A stretch of 7,859 nucleotides of DNA from NCBI GenBank assembly GCA_003557565.1, contig PWOG01000016.1, forward strand, positions 1 through 7,859, given 5' to 3'. The stretch's first letter is position 1, and every line of letters starts with the position of its first letter. This document shows positions 6,166 through 7,859 of this stretch, piece after piece. The position numbers and the translations under genes are program-made. This stretch comes from Desulfobulbaceae bacterium (GTDB lineage: Bacteria > Desulfobacterota > Desulfobulbia > Desulfobulbales > Desulfurivibrionaceae). The notes beneath the pieces are model-generated. The model made no database searches. It saw only the letters and a program-made list of their open reading frames with translations, and was not told the origin of the DNA.

Positions 6166-7482
6166 ATGCACATGCGGTATTTGCGGAGTACTTTCTGGAT
6201 CGGGCTCTACTTCATCGTCGCCGCCGCTCCGGTGCTGGCCATGCTGATCGAACCCCCGCCGGGGCGCGGTTTCTGGCGGGAGTTCGGGGTGGCCATCGGC
6301 TTTGCCGGGTTGTCGATGATGGGCCTGCAGTTCTTTATTACGGGCCGGTTCAAAAACCTCACCGCTCCCTACGGGATCGACGTAGTCTATCATTTCCATC
6401 GTAATATTTCCCTGATCGCTTTCGGCTTCATCCTTCTTCATGCCGTGGTGCTACTGGTTGCCAGCCCCGACCTGCTGCTGCTGTTGCATCCGGCTTCCGC
6501 GCCCTGGTGGATGGTGGTGGGGGTGATCGGCTTGGTTGCCTTTGTGGTGGTCATCATCTCTTCCCTTTATCGTCAACCTTTGGGCTTGAACTACGAGCTC
6601 TGGCGCCTTATCCACGGCAATGTCTCTTTGGTCGCGGTGGTGCTGAGCGTGGCCCATGTGGTGGGGGTGGGTTTCTACACCGAAACCCCCGTCAAACTGG
6701 GCCTCTGGTTGGTGATGGTTGCCGCCTGGGCGTTGGCGCTGGTTTATGTCCGGGTGTGCAAATCATTTATGTCCTGGCGGCGACCGTACATCGTAGAGGA
6801 AGTGCGGCCGGAGCCGGGGCGCTCCTGGACCCTGCGCCTGCGCCCCGACGGGCATGACGGGATGGAGTTCAAATCCGGCCAGTTTGCCTGGCTGACCCTG
6901 GGTAAATCACCCTTTGCCATTCGCGAGCATCCCTTTTCCTTTTCTTCCAGTGCCATGGAGCGGGGGTGGGTGGAGATGACCATCAAGGAGCTGGGAGACT
7001 TTACCTCCCAAATCGGCCAAACCGCCCCCGGCACCCGGGCCTACCTGGACGGACCCTATGGCTCATTCATCATGGAAGAGCGTGACGCGCCGGGCTTTTG
7101 CTTCATCGCCGGGGGGGTGGGGATATCGCCGATCATGAGCATGCTGCGGGCCATGGCCGACCGGCATGATCAACGCCCGGTGTTGCTGTTCTACGGCAGC
7201 AAGGACTGGGATAATACCACCTTCCGGGAAGAGCTGGAAACCTTGCAGGAACGCCTTAACATCCGGGTTGTCCATGTCCTCGGCAAACCCCCGCCCCAGT
7301 GGAAGGGGGAAAAGGGCCGGATTACCGCCGAGCTGATGGCCCGGTACCTGCCCGAGAACAGAATGCAGCTGGAGTATTTCATCTGCGGCCCCGTGCCCAT
7401 GCAAAAATTTATGCGGAAGGTGGTGGACAGGCTTGGGCTGCCGCCTCAGAATATTCATTCGGAGAGTTTTAATTTTGTTTAG
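6166..7482 (+). CDS. ferric reductase/NADPH-oxidase-like transmembrane flavocytochrome b
   Basis: This 438-residue protein should move electrons from cytosolic NAD(P)H via FAD to two b haems in the membrane. Six membrane helices lie near 9-28, 38-57, 79-100, 114-134, 151-170 and 178-197. Helix 3 carries His78 and His92 and helix 5 carries His150 and His164; both pairs have 13 residues between them, the spacing of two stacked haems in the ferric-reductase/NOX superfamily. The cytosolic half has the FAD-binding stretch REHPFSFSS (Arg253-Ser258 core), the nucleotide-binding GGVGISP from Gly316, CGP at 407-409, and an aromatic C-terminus (SFNFV). Two starts are close: ATG 6166, with GGTGA just upstream (6159-6163), and ATG 6172; I chose 6166. 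The open frame continues upstream into the repeat region, but that part looks non-native. A di-haem cytochrome c gene follows 33 bp later, probably the electron acceptor. The natural substrate (iron, oxygen, quinone or cytochrome) is not determined by sequence. Confidence 0.9.
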   Translation: MHMRYLRSTFWIGLYFIVAAAPVLAMLIEPPPGRGFWREFGVAIGFAGLSMMGLQFFITGRFKNLTAPYGIDVVYHFHRNISLIAFGFILLHAVVLLVASPDLLLLLHPASAPWWMVVGVIGLVAFVVVIISSLYRQPLGLNYELWRLIHGNVSLVAVVLSVAHVVGVGFYTETPVKLGLWLVMVAAWALALVYVRVCKSFMSWRRPYIVEEVRPEPGRSWTLRLRPDGHDGMEFKSGQFAWLTLGKSPFAIREHPFSFSSSAMERGWVEMTIKELGDFTSQIGQTAPGTRAYLDGPYGSFIMEERDAPGFCFIAGGVGISPIMSMLRAMADRHDQRPVLLFYGSKDWDNTTFREELETLQERLNIRVVHVLGKPPPQWKGEKGRITAELMARYLPENRMQLEYFICGPVPMQKFMRKVVDRLGLPPQNIHSESFNFV

Positions 7483-7502
7483 CATCTTAACCGGCTTTCG
7501 CT

Positions 7503-7508
7503 GGAGGT
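7503..7508 (+). promoter_or_regulatory. strong ribosome binding site selecting a GTG start
   Basis: GGAGGT is a near-perfect Shine-Dalgarno sequence. It is 1 base from the in-frame ATG at 7510, too close to use, but 7 bases from the GTG at 7516, which is ideal. This argues for GTG as the initiator of the cytochrome gene. Confidence 0.7.
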
Positions 7509-7515
7509 CATGGTC

Positions 7516-7785
7516 GTGAGAGAATATTATTCGACCCAGCTGGCGTTGGTGGTCGGGCTTCTGATCCTGGTGGTCAGCGCCTTCTTTGCCTTCCGCCAGT
7601 CGCCCGAACTGCTGGAGCATCGCGAAAGCGCGGCGGTGAAAGCCGCCGTGGCGCTGCCGCACCCCGTGGCCGGGATGGAGCAATGCCATGACTGCCATGG
7701 CCTTAAAAGCGATTTGCCATACCCTGTAAAGCACACGGGCTGGAGCGATCAAAGCTGCACCAGGTGTCATCAGGCGCCGGACTGA
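7516..7785 (+). CDS. small membrane-anchored di-haem cytochrome c
   Basis: This 89-residue protein has one N-terminal hydrophobic helix at about 8-26 with no obvious cleavage site, so it probably acts as a membrane anchor with the rest in the periplasm. Two covalent haem-binding motifs are present: CHDCH (Cys57, Cys60, His61) and CTRCH (Cys81, Cys84, His85). His49 and His73 are well placed as sixth ligands, which would give two bis-His low-potential haems. The layout CxxCH-G...PYPVKHTGW...CxxCH recalls the haem region of NapB-type and other small multihaem cytochromes, but no specific ortholog is claimed. The GTG start at 7516 is chosen from the ribosome site; ATG 7510 would add two residues. 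The gene lies 33 bp behind the flavocytochrome b gene on the same strand, suggesting an operon in which it takes electrons from the b haems. Confidence 0.88.
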   Translation: MREYYSTQLALVVGLLILVVSAFFAFRQSPELLEHRESAAVKAAVALPHPVAGMEQCHDCHGLKSDLPYPVKHTGWSDQSCTRCHQAPD

Positions 7786-7830
7786 CAGGGTGCTTTTGGT
7801 GGCGGAAAAAGGGTCGGGGCATAAGGTTTA

Positions 7831-7859
7831 ATGGCCACGGTGTCTGGTGTTATTTCACA
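7831..7859 (+). CDS. possible start of a next gene, cut off by window end
   Basis: An ATG at 7831 is preceded by TAAGG (7822-7826) and stays open for the nine codons left (MATVSGVIS). Position and ribosome-like site fit another gene 45 bp after the cytochrome gene, but the fragment is far too short to identify and could be chance. Confidence 0.2.

Noticed and set aside
5881..6441. Minus-strand open frame of 186 codons spanning the intergenic repeats
   Set aside because: It starts inside the flavocytochrome gene and runs through the palindromes; the product is low in recognisable structure.

Overview
The window is a GC-rich bacterial chromosomal segment carrying five protein genes and one repeat-bearing intergenic region. 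A NorD-like VWA protein, a Cache/PAS hybrid histidine kinase with a cysteine-bearing PAS domain, an AmmeMemoRadiSam-type radical SAM enzyme and a small multihaem cytochrome c fit an anaerobic Desulfobacterota (former Deltaproteobacteria) genome, perhaps the Desulfobulbales/Desulfurivibrio area. That placement is inferred from gene content and style, not from a marker gene.

Layout: (1) bases 2-1708, plus strand, a NorD/CbbO-family VWA protein whose 5' end lies outside the window. (2) 1747-4734, plus strand, a large membrane-bound hybrid sensor kinase (Cache, HAMP, two PAS, HisKA, HATPase, receiver), 38 bp behind the first gene and probably co-transcribed with it. (3) 4753-5766, minus strand, the radical SAM protein of the AmmeMemoRadiSam group, convergent with the kinase with only 18 bp between the stop codons. 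(4) 5767-6165, a non-coding divergent region of about 400 bp. It contains two related palindromic elements: a long form of 109 bp and a short form of 49 bp. The short form, plus a degenerate third end, sits between perfect 8-bp direct repeats. (5) 6166-7482, plus strand, a six-helix di-haem-b ferric reductase/NADPH-oxidase-like flavoprotein, followed by (6) 7516-7785, a membrane-anchored di-haem cytochrome c. A possible next gene begins at 7831 and runs off the end.

The most coherent functional unit is the last pair. Reducing equivalents from cytosolic NAD(P)H would pass through FAD and two stacked b haems across the membrane to a periplasm-facing c-type cytochrome, a compact route for exporting electrons. 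The final acceptor is not visible. The most unusual non-coding signal is the palindrome family in the intergenic region, whose long copy lies in the presumed leader of the radical SAM gene. No tRNA, rRNA, CRISPR array or transposase gene was seen.
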